This document shows, one piece after another, positions 7,081 to 17,192 of a DNA stretch of 64,000 nt. A program made the position numbers and the translations under genes. The stretch's first letter is position 1, and each line of letters starts with the position of its first letter. The notes under the pieces were generated by a model, which worked only from the letters and a program-made list of their open reading frames with translations, searched no databases and was not told the DNA's origin. Origin of the DNA: CAYFPS01 sp964345075 (GTDB taxonomy: Bacteria; CAIWAD01); assembly GCA_964345075.1 (NCBI GenBank), contig CAYFPS010000014.1, forward strand, positions 1 through 64,000, read 5' to 3'.

Positions 7081-9268
7081 ATGAACAAAGTAACGCTATT
7101 CGCGGCCCACGTCCCTTACCTGGACGAACATACGGGCCCACTGTCCAGGGACGAGAAGTCCCACATCATGTCACAGGCAACAACCTTTCAACCCCAGACC
7201 GTTGCAGCTGACCAAGATCACTTAGACCAAATCTTCAACGGCCCTTATGTGGTAGCCCCACATGAATTCCGTGGAAGTAAACGTTGCAAGGCTGACTACC
7301 TTCGAACGACCTGCCTGATTGTCGATTTCGACAGTGGCATTCATCCTGACAAGGTTATTCAAAGGCTTCAGGAAAACCACCCTAACTGCTTGTATTATAT
7401 CAATTTCTGTTCAAATAGTCAAGAAATGCACCCTAAATTCCACCTGGTCTTATTCCTTTCAAGACCAGTGGAAGGGGAAGATGAATTTGATTTGTTGAAG
7501 GATTGGGCGATGGACCTGTTTGATGGTCTTGATCCCGACCTGTCGGTACTTAAGGACCGCGCTCGCGCATTCCTGCGTGGTAACAAGGCATTCCCCACCA
7601 TCTTTGGCGGGGATGTTCCCATCGATGTTGAAACGGTCATTGCTGACTACCAGGTCAAGCAGGCCGTTCAAGCAAGCTATGCAGTTACATCAACTGGTGA
7701 AGTACCCAACTTCAAGCTGCTACTTACAACCAAGATCAGGCTAGTTGCAGAAGAAGTGGTCTGGAAGCCCGTTTTCAGTTTGGCTGACCAGCTGAAACAA
7801 ATTGGCAAGCTACGCTGCTTCTGTCCCGTTTGCGGGCATCGACATGACTTGCGTGGTGACAATGCTGACCTTCGTGACAACGCTTTCATTGCGCTGAATG
7901 ACAAGGGGATCCCCTTCATCAATTGCCAAAGCTGTGCCAGCCGTGGCTGGGGGATTGGTCAATCTGGAACCTATACGCTGGATCCAGCTGACGTGACCAG
8001 GTTCGTGGAACATAAGCAAGGCTTCCATATCATCCGAGACTTGCAGGAGAATCGATACAAGTTGGTTCGACCCGACCGGCAAGAAGGCGGATACAGCGTC
8101 CTACCCATCGACATACGCGGGATAGCCAACTGGTATGCCCAGTGGGATGCGCAAGCACCTGACGCTTGCCCCAATATGGACTTCCGCTTCGATTTCAGCA
8201 GCGACACTTTCATCGATGAAGACGCTTGCACAGTCAACACTTACCAGGCACNNNNNNNNNNTTCCACTTCAGCCAGTACCCTTACCTACTATGATCGGGA
8301 ACTTGATCCGACAGGTTGCTGGTGATGACCCACAGTGCGTAGAACACTTCTTGAACTGGCTTGCTGTGATCGTGCAGCAGCGCAGGAAGCTGACGACTGC
8401 TTGGCTATTCCAGGGCACGCAAGGAACGGGAAAAGGAATCCTGTTTAATCACGTTCTCGCGCCCCTGTTTGGACGAAACTACACGATGATGAAGGACATG
8501 AAGACCCTTGTTTCCAACTTCAATGGGGATATTGAAGACAAAGTCTTGGTGGCTATGGACGAAGTGCAGGCTGACTTCACTGACTATGACAGAAACACAA
8601 TAGATGGTCGAATCAAGTCGCTGATTGGTGAAGACAATGTGCGGCTTGAAAAGAAAAGGATTGATGCGCGGCAGGCGCGCGTATACACAAACTTCCTGTT
8701 CTTTTCAAACAAGTTTAATGCGATCAAGCTGGAAGCTGGGGATCGTAGGTTCAATGTCTGTCCCAGGCAGGAGCGCAAGCTGATTGATTGTCCCTGGCTA
8801 CCTGGTGGGGATCCAGCACAGCTGATACCCATGCTTGCTGATGAACTGCAGGACTTCGTCCACTTCCTTCGTCAGCGTGAAGTGTCCCTGCTGGACGTGC
8901 AGCGCACCTTGGACAATCAGCCGAAGCTAGACCTTATGGAATCCACCCTATCTACCACAGAAATCTTCTTCCAGAAGGTGCGTGACTTGGACTGGGATTG
9001 GTTCAAGGACAACATCAACCAGGTGGATGCAGAGCGTCGACCATCTGCTGGCAGGGCATATGGTGTGCTTCAGGAGCGTGACTACTGTCCTGATTCCAGG
9101 AAGTACATCACTTCGTGTGAAATCCATGTTCTGTTCAACAATATCGTCCATGAAGGGTACACGGACCTGTCCAAAGCCAAGGTCAGTCGCAAACCCAAGC
9201 AGTTTGGAATTGCCATCGAACCCATCAAAGACGCTTCTGGCAAGTCAGTTCGGGGCTATCGACCCTAA
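7081..9268 (+). CDS. PrimPol primase-polymerase / SF3 helicase (interrupted by an assembly gap)
   Basis: A replication protein read in two frames on either side of a ten-N gap at 8252-8261; both frames continue one protein of about 725 residues. The N-terminal part (about residues 75-170) has LIVDFDSG, whose DxD suits the catalytic acids of archaeo-eukaryotic primases, and KFHLVLFLSRPV. A zinc-binding segment follows with CPVCGH and CQSC (about residues 248-285). After the gap comes a superfamily 3 helicase of the DUF5906 type: Walker A GTQGTGKG, Walker B VLVAMDEVQ and a sensor stretch FLFFSNKFN. Such PrimPol-helicases start and unwind replication origins in phages, plasmids and satellites. 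A candidate origin lies immediately downstream. The frame change is best read as a gap-size artefact. Confidence 0.8.
8252..8261. other. Assembly gap (10 N)
   Basis: Ten N inside the PrimPol-helicase gene. The coding frame differs on the two sides, so the true gap length is not ten. Confidence 0.95.
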
Positions 9269-9269
9269 G

Positions 9270-9448
9270 TTCTACACCATTCTACGGATAGGTTACGGTA
9301 TTTTCTACGGTACCGTAACCTCTATCCGTTTGATAGTCATTGGTTATGGCTGATTTTCTACGCTTTCTACGGTAATTGGGACGAAAGTCCGTGGGATTGG
9401 GAAGTGTTCCCAGTAGGGTAGATGTTCGTTTGCGTAGAAAGCGTAGAA
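9270..9448 (+). repeat. Iteron-like repeats and inverted repeats, candidate replication origin
   Basis: The 299-base gap after the PrimPol-helicase gene holds the heptamer TTCTACG at 9280, 9303, 9356 and 9365, with TTCTACA at 9270. The reverse form CGTAGAA lies at 9433 and 9442. Two large inverted repeats overlap these: 9284-9300 with 9311-9329 (17 bp, 2-nt bulge), and 9356-9371 with 9433-9448 (16 bp, perfect). Spaced heptamers next to a replication gene are the hallmark of an iteron origin. No gene is seen in the gap. The same structure could also be a regulatory site. Confidence 0.55.
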
Positions 9449-9567
9449 TGCGTAACCGCTACCTGGATTCAGCATGAAGACCGCCGCCCTGGCTTCTCCA
9501 CTAGCTTTGTTAATCAGAAAACACTACTCTCCGAGTCCCCCTCTCACCTGAATTCTCTGGAGCCGCT

Positions 9568-12500
9568 ATGCGTCCGAACGTATCCATTCTGCTTGCAATG
9601 TTTTGTGTATTCGTGACCTTAACATCTGCGAAAGGCCAACAGCTTGACGTATACCTGGCTACTTCACACGAGTTCAAGTCTGAAGCCGAGGCTGAGTACT
9701 ACCAGCTGAAGCATACTGGTATGGAAGTTCCTGAAAGCCTTCAACTGGAAGTCTTCGGCGGGCGCAGTCAAGAAACATCTTCCAGACAAGGTGGCGATAC
9801 TCCATCAGAAGCATACCCAATCACCGAGTTTCCCTTCAACGACACAGGTACCACCTCGGGCTATGCGGGGGATGTTGGTCCCTACGACAACAGCTACGTC
9901 ACCTGCTACTGGGACGGCTACTTCAGCACGACCAACACTGGTCTCGGCCAAGACGTCTTCTACTCCTTCACGCTTGCCGAGGAGACAACGCTGCAGATCA
10001 GTCTCTGCGGCAGCAGCTTCGACACGAGTATCGGCGTCTTCGAGAACGTGGACGGGGCCCTGGGCACGCTGGTGGCGGGCAACGACGATTTCTGCAGCCT
10101 GCAGTCCCAGACGCTCTGCACCTTCTCTCCAGGCGACTACTTCCTGGCCGTGGACGGCTGGGGTAGCTCCTCCGGCGATTACACGCTGGAAATCCGCGAT
10201 GATATCGAGGATCCCTGCGTCGTCTACAATGAAAACATCAATGAGGCTCTGTTCCCCGGAATTGTGACGGGCACTACTGTAGACGGAACTGATATCGATG
10301 GCAACGGCTTCGGAGACGTGGGCTATAGCTTCGATGTCAACTATGCCGGCGTTTACAGCTTTTCAGCCTGTGCACCCCAAACTGAAAGAAATGTGATCCT
10401 CGCTGTCTACAATAGCTCACCATGCAGTGGTGGCGCAGTAGTGGCTCAATCCACGGAAGCTACTTGCTACGAAGGAGGAGCAATCAATCCAGGCCAAATC
10501 ACGGACCTAGTGCTGGATTGCGGTAGCTACCATCTCGTGGTCCTAAGCGGGATCGATGGCGAAGGGGCGTTTTTGGTTGAAGTGCAACGAGACTGCGATA
10601 GCTATCCGACTATTGCAAGCGTATCACCTCCAACCATTCTTACCGGAACTACTGCGGACGGCGTGGACATTTACTGGGGTCCAGGTCCGGATGTTGGCTA
10701 CAACATCGAAGCTCAAGTGGATGGCTACTACAACTTCGATGCATGCTTCGATGGGTCTACCTACTCTTTAACCCTATCTCTGTTCACCGACCATCCTTGC
10801 TTCGGTGGAACCCTAATCCAAGAGCAGGCCTATACTCCTTGCGATGAAGTGGTTGGTGCGGCTCGCATGATGGCAGTCTGGCTAAATGCAGGTAACTACC
10901 ATCTACTAGTAGGTGATGACGAGGCCGGTGTTGGAGCCTATGAGATTCTATTCCAAGAGTTGCCCCCGGAACCTTTGCACAGTGAGGACTTCAATCATTC
11001 TGGAGTGATACCTACAGACTGGATCATAGAATCCCAATCCCGCAGCACACCCTGGACACCCTTCCAGGAGTCTGGAGAAGATTGGGCCATGGAATCCAAC
11101 CACACAGCTTTCGAAGCCACTTTCGATGAATGGCTGAAGAGCCCCGTCTACGACTTGACCTGGTGGGAGAATGTCGAAGCAGGCTTCACCAACAGCTACA
11201 TACATGCCAACTCCGAAGCAGCCTTCCGCGTGTCTACAAACGGAGGCCTGTCCTGGTCAACTGTCCAAGCGTGGACTGCAAGCACGAATGAAACCATCCT
11301 GCTAGATGTATCCAATTGGGTAGATGGTGAATCCAATGTCCGTTTCGCCTTCCGCTTCCGTTCCGATTTCATCACAGACGGACCTAGCTGGCGAATCGAC
11401 GACTTCTTCTTGAATGGCACACCCAATGCGCCTGTCGCTTCTACACCAGTACCCGAACAACCACCAGCAGTCTGGACTTCTGGAACAGGCACTATTGGTT
11501 GCACGTGGATGCAGCCTTTGGAAGTTGAAGGTGATAGTCTTCAGGTCCGAATCGACTACAACGGTGATGGGGACTACTTGGATGGTGCAGAAGAAGACTG
11601 GCTCGATCTGCCAATGCAGGCAGATGCGGCAAGCATCGATGTCACACACCTGGCCACGTTTGGCAACAACGGGCTGTTGAAGTTTGAGTTCCGAGCCAAG
11701 TCTGTAGGAGGTGCATGGGGCTACTCGGGAACGGCTGGTATCGAGGGTATCGCAGATGACTGGTTCGTACTGATCAATGCGGATCTGGAACCACCGACCT
11801 TCGCCAACTACATCCCCTCTGGTCAGCCTGATCCTGTTTGGTTGCCGGACTTAACGACAAGCGTTGGCGTCCAGGTCACGGACGATGCGAGCGTAGATGC
11901 TTCCACCATCCAGATGCGTGTGGACACGAATGCAGATGGGGCGTTTACGGGGCCGGAAGAAGCGTGGCAAACCTTGTCGGGCTACATAGATGGATCCCTA
12001 GTCGATGTGCTGGAAGAGGTCAACTTCGTGGGCGATGGTGAATACATCGCTCAGTTCCAAGCAGCTGATTTGGCTGGCAACCAGGCTTCCAGCGACACCT
12101 TACGTATACGTATCGATGCCACTGCACCACCCCTAGCGCTTACTGGTAGTGGAAACACTAGCCTGAACCTTGCGTTCTCTGCAACTGCCGATGAAAACTT
12201 TCAGCGCTACGAACTGGCTGTGTCTACAGACAGCCTGGTGGACGAAACTGACCTGCTGTGGTCAGACGCACAGGATCCAGGCCTAGGATCGATTTCCACC
12301 AACCAAACCACGGTAACAGGTCTGCAGCCAGCAATGCGCCACTGGCTCGCCCTACGCGCCATTGACCTGGCTGGAAACACATCTAGCTGGTCGAACACAG
12401 TCAGTGGAATCACGGAAGGGGCACCGCCACTTGCGGTAAGTGACCTTACAGCCACAAAGACACCTGAAGGGGTTGTGCTTTCCTGGACTCCGCCAGTAGA

Positions 12501-13554
12501 AGACATCTATGGTGGGTCACCAGTCGTGATCCAGGACTACGATGTCCATGCGTCCGAGGATCCACACTTCGAGCCCAATCCAGACACATTTCTTGGGTCG
12601 ACCACTTCACCCAACTACCTGATCCCGCTAAGTCGGACAAGTAATGTGCTTGTGTTCTACCGGGTGGTCGTGAATGGTGCTGGGCCTGGAACGCTTCCAC
12701 ATGGTCTGTTGGCCATCCCCGCTCAGCAGTTCGAAATGGGACAAGCTGGTGTGTTCGGTGCTGAGCCAGTTCATCAGGTCACGTTGACAAACGACTTCTT
12801 CATTGGCCGCACTGAAGTGACAACAGCAGACTACATCACTGCCCTACAGTGGGCCTACGATTCTGGGTACATTACGATTCAGTCTGGAAACCCGTTTCAG
12901 CACGGTGTGAGGCTTGTGTACATGAGCGGTGGTGGATCCGAAATTGGATTTGCTGACGGGCTGTTCATACCGCTTGAAGCGCAATACCACGATTACTGGG
13001 GCTTTGAAGGACCATACGATCCAGCCAATCACCCAGTGAAGAACGTGAGTTGGTACGGGGCGGTATGCTATTGCGACTGGTTAAGCGAAATGGAAGGACT
13101 GGAGCCAACCTACAATGGGAACTGGGCAGCGAACCCATACCCGTCTAGTTCCTACCGATTGCCCACGGAAGCAGAGTGGGAGCTAAGTGCAAGAACAACA
13201 GAGGGCAACACGTATCCCTGGGGAGAAACTAATCCATCCAGTCAGCTTGCAAACTTCGGGTACAATGTTGGTTGGACGACTGAAGTAGGAAGCTATCCGG
13301 ATGGCAGCAATCAATTTGGGATGCAGGATCTCGCAGGCAATGTTCTCGAATGGTGCCATGATTGGCTTCAGCCACACTCAGCAGATCCCGTGGTTGATCC
13401 AGTTGGAGCTACTACTGGATCACAAAGGGTGATCAAGGGTGGCAGCTTTGTTCATGATGCAAACCACCTAGCATCTGCTTATCATATCGGGCTTGAGCCT
13501 CAGGATGAAGAACACATGATAGGATTCAGACTTTGCCGTACACCTCTGGAATAG
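9568..13554 (+). CDS. Large secreted protein with pre-peptidase-like, FN3 and FGE/sulfatase-modifying-factor domains
   Basis: A 1328-residue exported protein. The signal peptide is MRPNVSILLAMFCVFVTLTSA; GGAG lies before the ATG. Three Cys-containing beta-sandwich modules follow, of the pre-peptidase C-terminal type (GQDVFYSFTL, GDYFLAVDGWG; repeated near residues 220-330 and 350-460). Then come a jelly-roll segment (EDFNHSGVIPTDW), Ca-binding-like turns (DYNGDGDYLDG, DTNADGAFTG), an FN3 domain (residues about 960-1050) and a C-terminal FGE-sulfatase domain. The last shows EVTTADY, NVSWYGAVCYCDWL, YRLPTEAEWE, GNVLEWCHDW and GFRLC. Formylglycine-generating enzymes activate sulfatases, but many secreted relatives only bind ligands. 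No sulfatase lies nearby, so an adhesive or binding role is as likely. Confidence 0.8.
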   Translation: MRPNVSILLAMFCVFVTLTSAKGQQLDVYLATSHEFKSEAEAEYYQLKHTGMEVPESLQLEVFGGRSQETSSRQGGDTPSEAYPITEFPFNDTGTTSGYAGDVGPYDNSYVTCYWDGYFSTTNTGLGQDVFYSFTLAEETTLQISLCGSSFDTSIGVFENVDGALGTLVAGNDDFCSLQSQTLCTFSPGDYFLAVDGWGSSSGDYTLEIRDDIEDPCVVYNENINEALFPGIVTGTTVDGTDIDGNGFGDVGYSFDVNYAGVYSFSACAPQTERNVILAVYNSSPCSGGAVVAQSTEATCYEGGAINPGQITDLVLDCGSYHLVVLSGIDGEGAFLVEVQRDCDSYPTIASVSPPTILTGTTADGVDIYWGPGPDVGYNIEAQVDGYYNFDACFDGSTYSLTLSLFTDHPCFGGTLIQEQAYTPCDEVVGAARMMAVWLNAGNYHLLVGDDEAGVGAYEILFQELPPEPLHSEDFNHSGVIPTDWIIESQSRSTPWTPFQESGEDWAMESNHTAFEATFDEWLKSPVYDLTWWENVEAGFTNSYIHANSEAAFRVSTNGGLSWSTVQAWTASTNETILLDVSNWVDGESNVRFAFRFRSDFITDGPSWRIDDFFLNGTPNAPVASTPVPEQPPAVWTSGTGTIGCTWMQPLEVEGDSLQVRIDYNGDGDYLDGAEEDWLDLPMQADAASIDVTHLATFGNNGLLKFEFRAKSVGGAWGYSGTAGIEGIADDWFVLINADLEPPTFANYIPSGQPDPVWLPDLTTSVGVQVTDDASVDASTIQMRVDTNADGAFTGPEEAWQTLSGYIDGSLVDVLEEVNFVGDGEYIAQFQAADLAGNQASSDTLRIRIDATAPPLALTGSGNTSLNLAFSATADENFQRYELAVSTDSLVDETDLLWSDAQDPGLGSISTNQTTVTGLQPAMRHWLALRAIDLAGNTSSWSNTVSGITEGAPPLAVSDLTATKTPEGVVLSWTPPVEDIYGGSPVVIQDYDVHASEDPHFEPNPDTFLGSTTSPNYLIPLSRTSNVLVFYRVVVNGAGPGTLPHGLLAIPAQQFEMGQAGVFGAEPVHQVTLTNDFFIGRTEVTTADYITALQWAYDSGYITIQSGNPFQHGVRLVYMSGGGSEIGFADGLFIPLEAQYHDYWGFEGPYDPANHPVKNVSWYGAVCYCDWLSEMEGLEPTYNGNWAANPYPSSSYRLPTEAEWELSARTTEGNTYPWGETNPSSQLANFGYNVGWTTEVGSYPDGSNQFGMQDLAGNVLEWCHDWLQPHSADPVVDPVGATTGSQRVIKGGSFVHDANHLASAYHIGLEPQDEEHMIGFRLCRTPLE

Positions 13555-13555
13555 G

Positions 13556-14251
13556 CTAAGTCACCTGGACCACGTCGTTCATCACAATCCGCAGCTTTCC
13601 CACTTCCATGTCCTGGTGGAAGTGACCGCAGTACCAGCTGTCAAAAGCCAGCAGATCATGGAAGCGGTTCAGCATTCTCGCCGTGGGATCCTTCTTCTTC
13701 AGTGGATCCACCCACTCCAGCAGCTGCAGGTAGTGTAGTGGCGCAGTGTGTGTGACAACCAGGTCCACCTTCCAGTTCACCGCAATCAGCGAATCTACAC
13801 CACGTTCGAATTCTTCCTGACTGGGAACCTCCTCGGGCCACCATCCCGCACCGAGTTTTCGATTGTGTTTGTTGGTGTCTTGATCCGCTGACATGGCCCC
13901 GCCGAAGGTGAAAACGTTCTTCCCACAGATCGTATACACGCGTCCCCGGCGAAGATGATAGACGTTGTCACACGCCACGCCAACATCAGCTCCGAACATT
14001 TCCCGTGATTCAAGATCAGCAAGTTTCCAGTGGTCGTCATGGTTCCCATCGATGAACAGGACTGTGCAAGCCAGCTGGGAAAGCCACTCACGGAAGGCTA
14101 TTGTGTAGTCCTGGTAGTAGAACACGCCGCTGTCGCCAGCGATAATCAGGTAGTCGTCCCTGGTCAGCTGCTGCTTGTGTTGATGGTGCCAGATGCGAAG
14201 TGCGCGGCTATCCTCGCCGCCGTGGGTATCGCCCGTAATGAAGATGGCCAT
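13556..14251 (-). CDS. Metallophosphoesterase
   Basis: A 231-residue calcineurin-like phosphoesterase. All five metal-binding blocks are present in order: GDTHG (residue 7), a second GD in AGDSG, GNHDD (about 69), THTAP (about 167) and GHFHQD (about 211), so a two-metal active site is expected. AGGAGG lies four bases before the ATG. There is no signal peptide, so it is cytoplasmic. It ends one base from the stop of the large secreted protein, tail to tail, and follows the integrase in the same direction. The substrate (nucleotide, protein phosphate or nucleic acid) cannot be told from sequence. Two copies of the GTGTGACA variant motif lie in this gene. Confidence 0.85.
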   Translation of the reverse strand: MAIFITGDTHGGEDSRALRIWHHQHKQQLTRDDYLIIAGDSGVFYYQDYTIAFREWLSQLACTVLFIDGNHDDHWKLADLESREMFGADVGVACDNVYHLRRGRVYTICGKNVFTFGGAMSADQDTNKHNRKLGAGWWPEEVPSQEEFERGVDSLIAVNWKVDLVVTHTAPLHYLQLLEWVDPLKKKDPTARMLNRFHDLLAFDSWYCGHFHQDMEVGKLRIVMNDVVQVT

Positions 14252-14305
14252 GGAGCCTCCTGGTTGGAAGATGGTTGTTCATCTTCTTATGCCAGGAAAC
14301 ACGAG

Positions 14306-15672
14306 CTAGCTAGAGTTCTTGGTATCTGTCGCAAGGGCCATGATCTTGGCCTGCTCCAGCCCCTTCTTGCGGTCGGGGTGGTAATAGAGCTTCGTCGTTT
14401 CGATACTGCTGTGCCNNNNNNNNNNAAGCGGGCACTGGCTTCCATGATGTTGCAGCCTGCCGCATTTACATAGTCAGTAATCGCTTTGTGTCGAAGTGCA
14501 TGCACGCACTTTCCATCTGCAATCTTCTGGCTTTCTGGGAGTGTTGTATTGATAGCATTCCTGGTCTTCCGCACTTGCTGAGAAAAGGAAGTCACCTTGA
14601 CCCGGCTTTGCGGCTTAGAAGGAGTCCGCAGGACGTAATTGACCGGCTCAGTAGGCATTGCATCGCCGAGTAGTTTGATCCGTTTCAAGTAATCGAATGC
14701 CCAACCTGCAACTGTTAGCTCTCTGGTGCTTGCATCAGACTTGGGCTTCCAACCAGTTTCCAGGATTCGCTGGATGCGAATGTGCGCGCACGCGTTTTCA
14801 GCATCTAGTTCAACATTCTCCCAAATCAGGCCATCGCACATTTCAGCAATCCTCAGCCCTGTTGCGTAACCGAAACGAAACAGGTCGCGCCAGCCATCTG
14901 GAAGTGCGCTGATCATCAGCTCGTATTCATGGTCCGTGTAGGCTTGTTTCTTTGGGTCATAGTCGGCAAGTGATTTTTCGCCAGCAACCTTGGCCAGTTT
15001 CGCAACATTCAGCCGTACCCATTCCAGTAGGGGCTCATCCCCAATCAAACGATCTGCATTTTCCCGCTCCTGGTACTCCAGGATCCATGACCAGAATCCG
15101 CGCAGGCGCATCCTGTCCGTAGTCCGTGTTCTGACCTTCTTGCCAACCTCTTCGCGGTAATCCAAAAAGGCTTGCACATGTCGTACCCCGATTCGTGAGA
15201 TGGGTTGATACAGCCAACCTTCCCACTTTGCGAAATACTTGAACTCCCCGCCAATGGTTGTGACATAGCCCAAGTAGGTGTTTTCGCGAAGTTCACCATC
15301 TCGAACAGAGTCTTCAAGATTCCTAAGAAACAGCTTGATCACGTCTTCGAGGGAAGGCACCTCTGGATCCAGCTTCCGGCCTATTGCCGCACCAGATTCA
15401 TTCTTGCTACCGTACTTGTATGCAAAATATTCCTTCTCCACTCCCATAATACCTGAGTCTTGATACACTTGATTCATATGATTGGCATGCTCTTCTGCCA
15501 ATTCCAGGGTTGCAAAAGTTCGGCCGTAGCGCACCTTCTTCCCCTTTTTCGGGTCATACACCGAAGGTCCGTTAACACGATGATTGGTAACTTCTTCGCC
15601 CGACTTCCGTGTGTATCTGGTTCCAGCACCAATGGAAAAGGCAGGCTTCTTGGGGCGTGTGGCTGCAGGCAT
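14306..15672 (-). CDS. Tyrosine recombinase / integrase (interrupted by an assembly gap)
   Basis: A phage-type integrase. I place the start at 15672, where GGGGG precedes the ATG; a longer frame to 15750 is open. The middle carries a SAM-like core-binding domain. The catalytic domain shows Arg in GYATGLRIAEM and the His-x-x-Arg box HALRHKAITDYV. After the ten-N gap the frame shifts; in the shifted frame the sequence reads HSSIETTKLYYHP, supplying the third His and the nucleophile Tyr, and ends at a TAG at 14306. So the gene is probably intact and the broken tail is an artefact of gap size. It lies at the junction between accessory and core DNA and is presumably what inserted the element. No tRNA or clear attachment repeat is next to it. 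Confidence 0.85.
14416..14425. other. Assembly gap (10 N)
   Basis: Ten N inside the integrase gene, between ASAR and HSSIETT, where only about two residues are normally expected. The gap length is therefore nominal. Confidence 0.95.
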
Positions 15673-15712
15673 TCGAACCCCCATTTGCAAAATAGAATTC
15701 CATTTCGCCTGC

Positions 15713-15741
15713 ATTATGATAAAGCAGGGCATATTTTGCAA
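15713..15741 (-). promoter_or_regulatory. Integrase promoter
   Basis: On the minus strand TTGCAA (15736-15741) and CATAAT (15713-15718) are separated by exactly 17 bases, 41 bases upstream of the chosen integrase start. These match the -35 and -10 consensus at four and five of six positions. Confidence 0.4.
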
Positions 15742-15770
15742 CTGGATCATATTGCCTATTATGCTTTACG

Positions 15771-17186
15771 TCACTTCTTCCAGAAATGCACACTCAGCAT
15801 CACGAGCACCGTGTAGATCTCGAGCCGGCCAAGCAGCATCAGGAGCGTGAGCAGCAGCTTGCCCAGCGGATGAATGGCGCTGAAGTTGCCGGTGGGGCCC
15901 ACTTCGCCCAGGCCGGGACCGATGTTGGAGAGGCAGGCCAGGGTGCCGGAAAGGCCGACTTCCAGGTCGTGCCCCAGCTCGGCCAGGGCCAGGGTGCCGC
16001 CCAGCCAGAGGATGGCGAAGAGCACCATGAAGCCGGTGATGTTGGCCACCAGCGCCTGGGGCACGCCGCGGCCGCCCATNNNNNNNNNNTCAGCCTCCGC
16101 ACGCACCTCATCAATGGATTTCACCACCTTGACGCCGCCGCCCGTGGAGCCGGCCATGCCGCCAATGATCATGAGGAAGAGCAGGCCCACCCGCGCCACC
16201 GGTGGCCAGAGGTTGAAATCGTCCGTGGCAAAACCCGTCGTGGTCATGATCGAGGCGGTCTGGAACAGGCTGTCCACCAGCAGGCGCAGGCTGAAGTAGT
16301 CCTCCTGCAGCATCAGGGCAAGCCAGAAGACCAGCGCGGCCCCGCCCGCGATGCCGGCGTAGTAGCGCCATTCCGTGTCACGCCAGATGGCCTTCAGCCC
16401 CGTGCCCTGTGTCACACGGTAATACAGCGCGAAGTTGATGCCGGCGAGAAACATGAACAGCGTCACGATGAGGTGGATCAGCGGGCTGTCGAAATGGCCG
16501 ATGGAAGCATCCCGAGTCGAGAAGCCGCCGGTGGCCATGGTGGTGAAGGAATGGGCCCAGGCGTCGTAGAAGCTCATGCCGGAAATCCACAGCAGCAGTG
16601 CTTCCGCCGCCGTCAGCACCATGTAGATGATCCAGAGGATTTTGGCCGTGTCCTTCAGCCGCGGCGTGATCTTCTCGCTTGAAGGACCGGGCGTCTCGGC
16701 CTTGAAGAGGTGCATGCCGCCCACGCCCAGCATGGGCAGGATGGCCAGCCCGAAGAGCACGATGCCCAGGCCGCCAATCCACTGCATGAAGCAGCGCCAG
16801 AAGGCGACGCCGTGCGGCAGGGCCTGCGGACTGACCAGAATGCTGGCCCCGGTGGTGGTGAAGCCGCTCATGGATTCGAACCAGGCGTCGATGGGGCTGG
16901 CAATCTCACCGCTGAAGAGGAAAGGCAGGGCGCCGAAGAAGCTCATCACCAGCCAGCCCAGCGTCACCACGGCGAAGCCCTCGCGGATGGTCAGCTCCCC
17001 GCGGCCCCTTTTCCGTGAGACAAAGGCCGCCGCACCGCCGCCCGCCGCCGTGACCACAATGGCGAGCAGCATGCCCGCGCTGTCACCGTCGAGGTAGAGC
17101 AGGCTGACCAGCAGGGGAAGCAGCATGCCGCCGGCCAGGAAGACCTGGATCCAGCCGAGTACGTAGCTGATGCGCCATGGATTCAT
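15771..17186 (-). CDS. trkH: TrkH-type potassium channel subunit (first copy)
   Basis: A membrane K+ translocation subunit of about 471 residues. It has the four-fold repeat of membrane-pore-membrane units, each with a filter segment: TTGASIL, ATGGFSTRDAS, TTGFATDDF and SNIGPGLG. It would work in the inner membrane with TrkA. A ten-N gap at 16080-16089 interrupts the loop before the last repeat (after STGGGVKVVKS), but the frame is kept on both sides. It starts six bases after the stop of the other TrkH gene and ends the serS-unknown-trkA-trkH-trkH series. It is the first clearly chromosomal gene next to the integrase. Confidence 0.9.
   Translation of the reverse strand: MNPWRISYVLGWIQVFLAGGMLLPLLVSLLYLDGDSAGMLLAIVVTAAGGGAAAFVSRKRGRGELTIREGFAVVTLGWLVMSFFGALPFLFSGEIASPIDAWFESMSGFTTTGASILVSPQALPHGVAFWRCFMQWIGGLGIVLFGLAILPMLGVGGMHLFKAETPGPSSEKITPRLKDTAKILWIIYMVLTAAEALLLWISGMSFYDAWAHSFTTMATGGFSTRDASIGHFDSPLIHLIVTLFMFLAGINFALYYRVTQGTGLKAIWRDTEWRYYAGIAGGAALVFWLALMLQEDYFSLRLLVDSLFQTASIMTTTGFATDDFNLWPPVARVGLLFLMIIGGMAGSTGGGVKVVKSIDEVRAEAXXXXMGGRGVPQALVANITGFMVLFAILWLGGTLALAELGHDLEVGLSGTLACLSNIGPGLGEVGPTGNFSAIHPLGKLLLTLLMLLGRLEIYTVLVMLSVHFWKK
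16080..16089. other. Assembly gap (10 N)
   Basis: Ten N inside the first TrkH gene. Compared with the paralogue, roughly a dozen or more residues (the segment around ETLHATLRRHVHPGLVRLVR) are missing here, so the real gap is longer. Confidence 0.9.
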
Positions 17187-17192
17187 GCGGGG

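Noticed and set aside
14287..14425. Truncated, inactive integrase
   Set aside because: The shifted frame after the N gap restores HSSIETTKLYYHP with the nucleophile Tyr, so the break is a gap-length artefact.
15786..16682. A 298-residue plus-strand frame
   Set aside because: It lies opposite the first TrkH gene, is rich in His/Gln/Gly and shows no domain; high GC leaves long antisense frames open.
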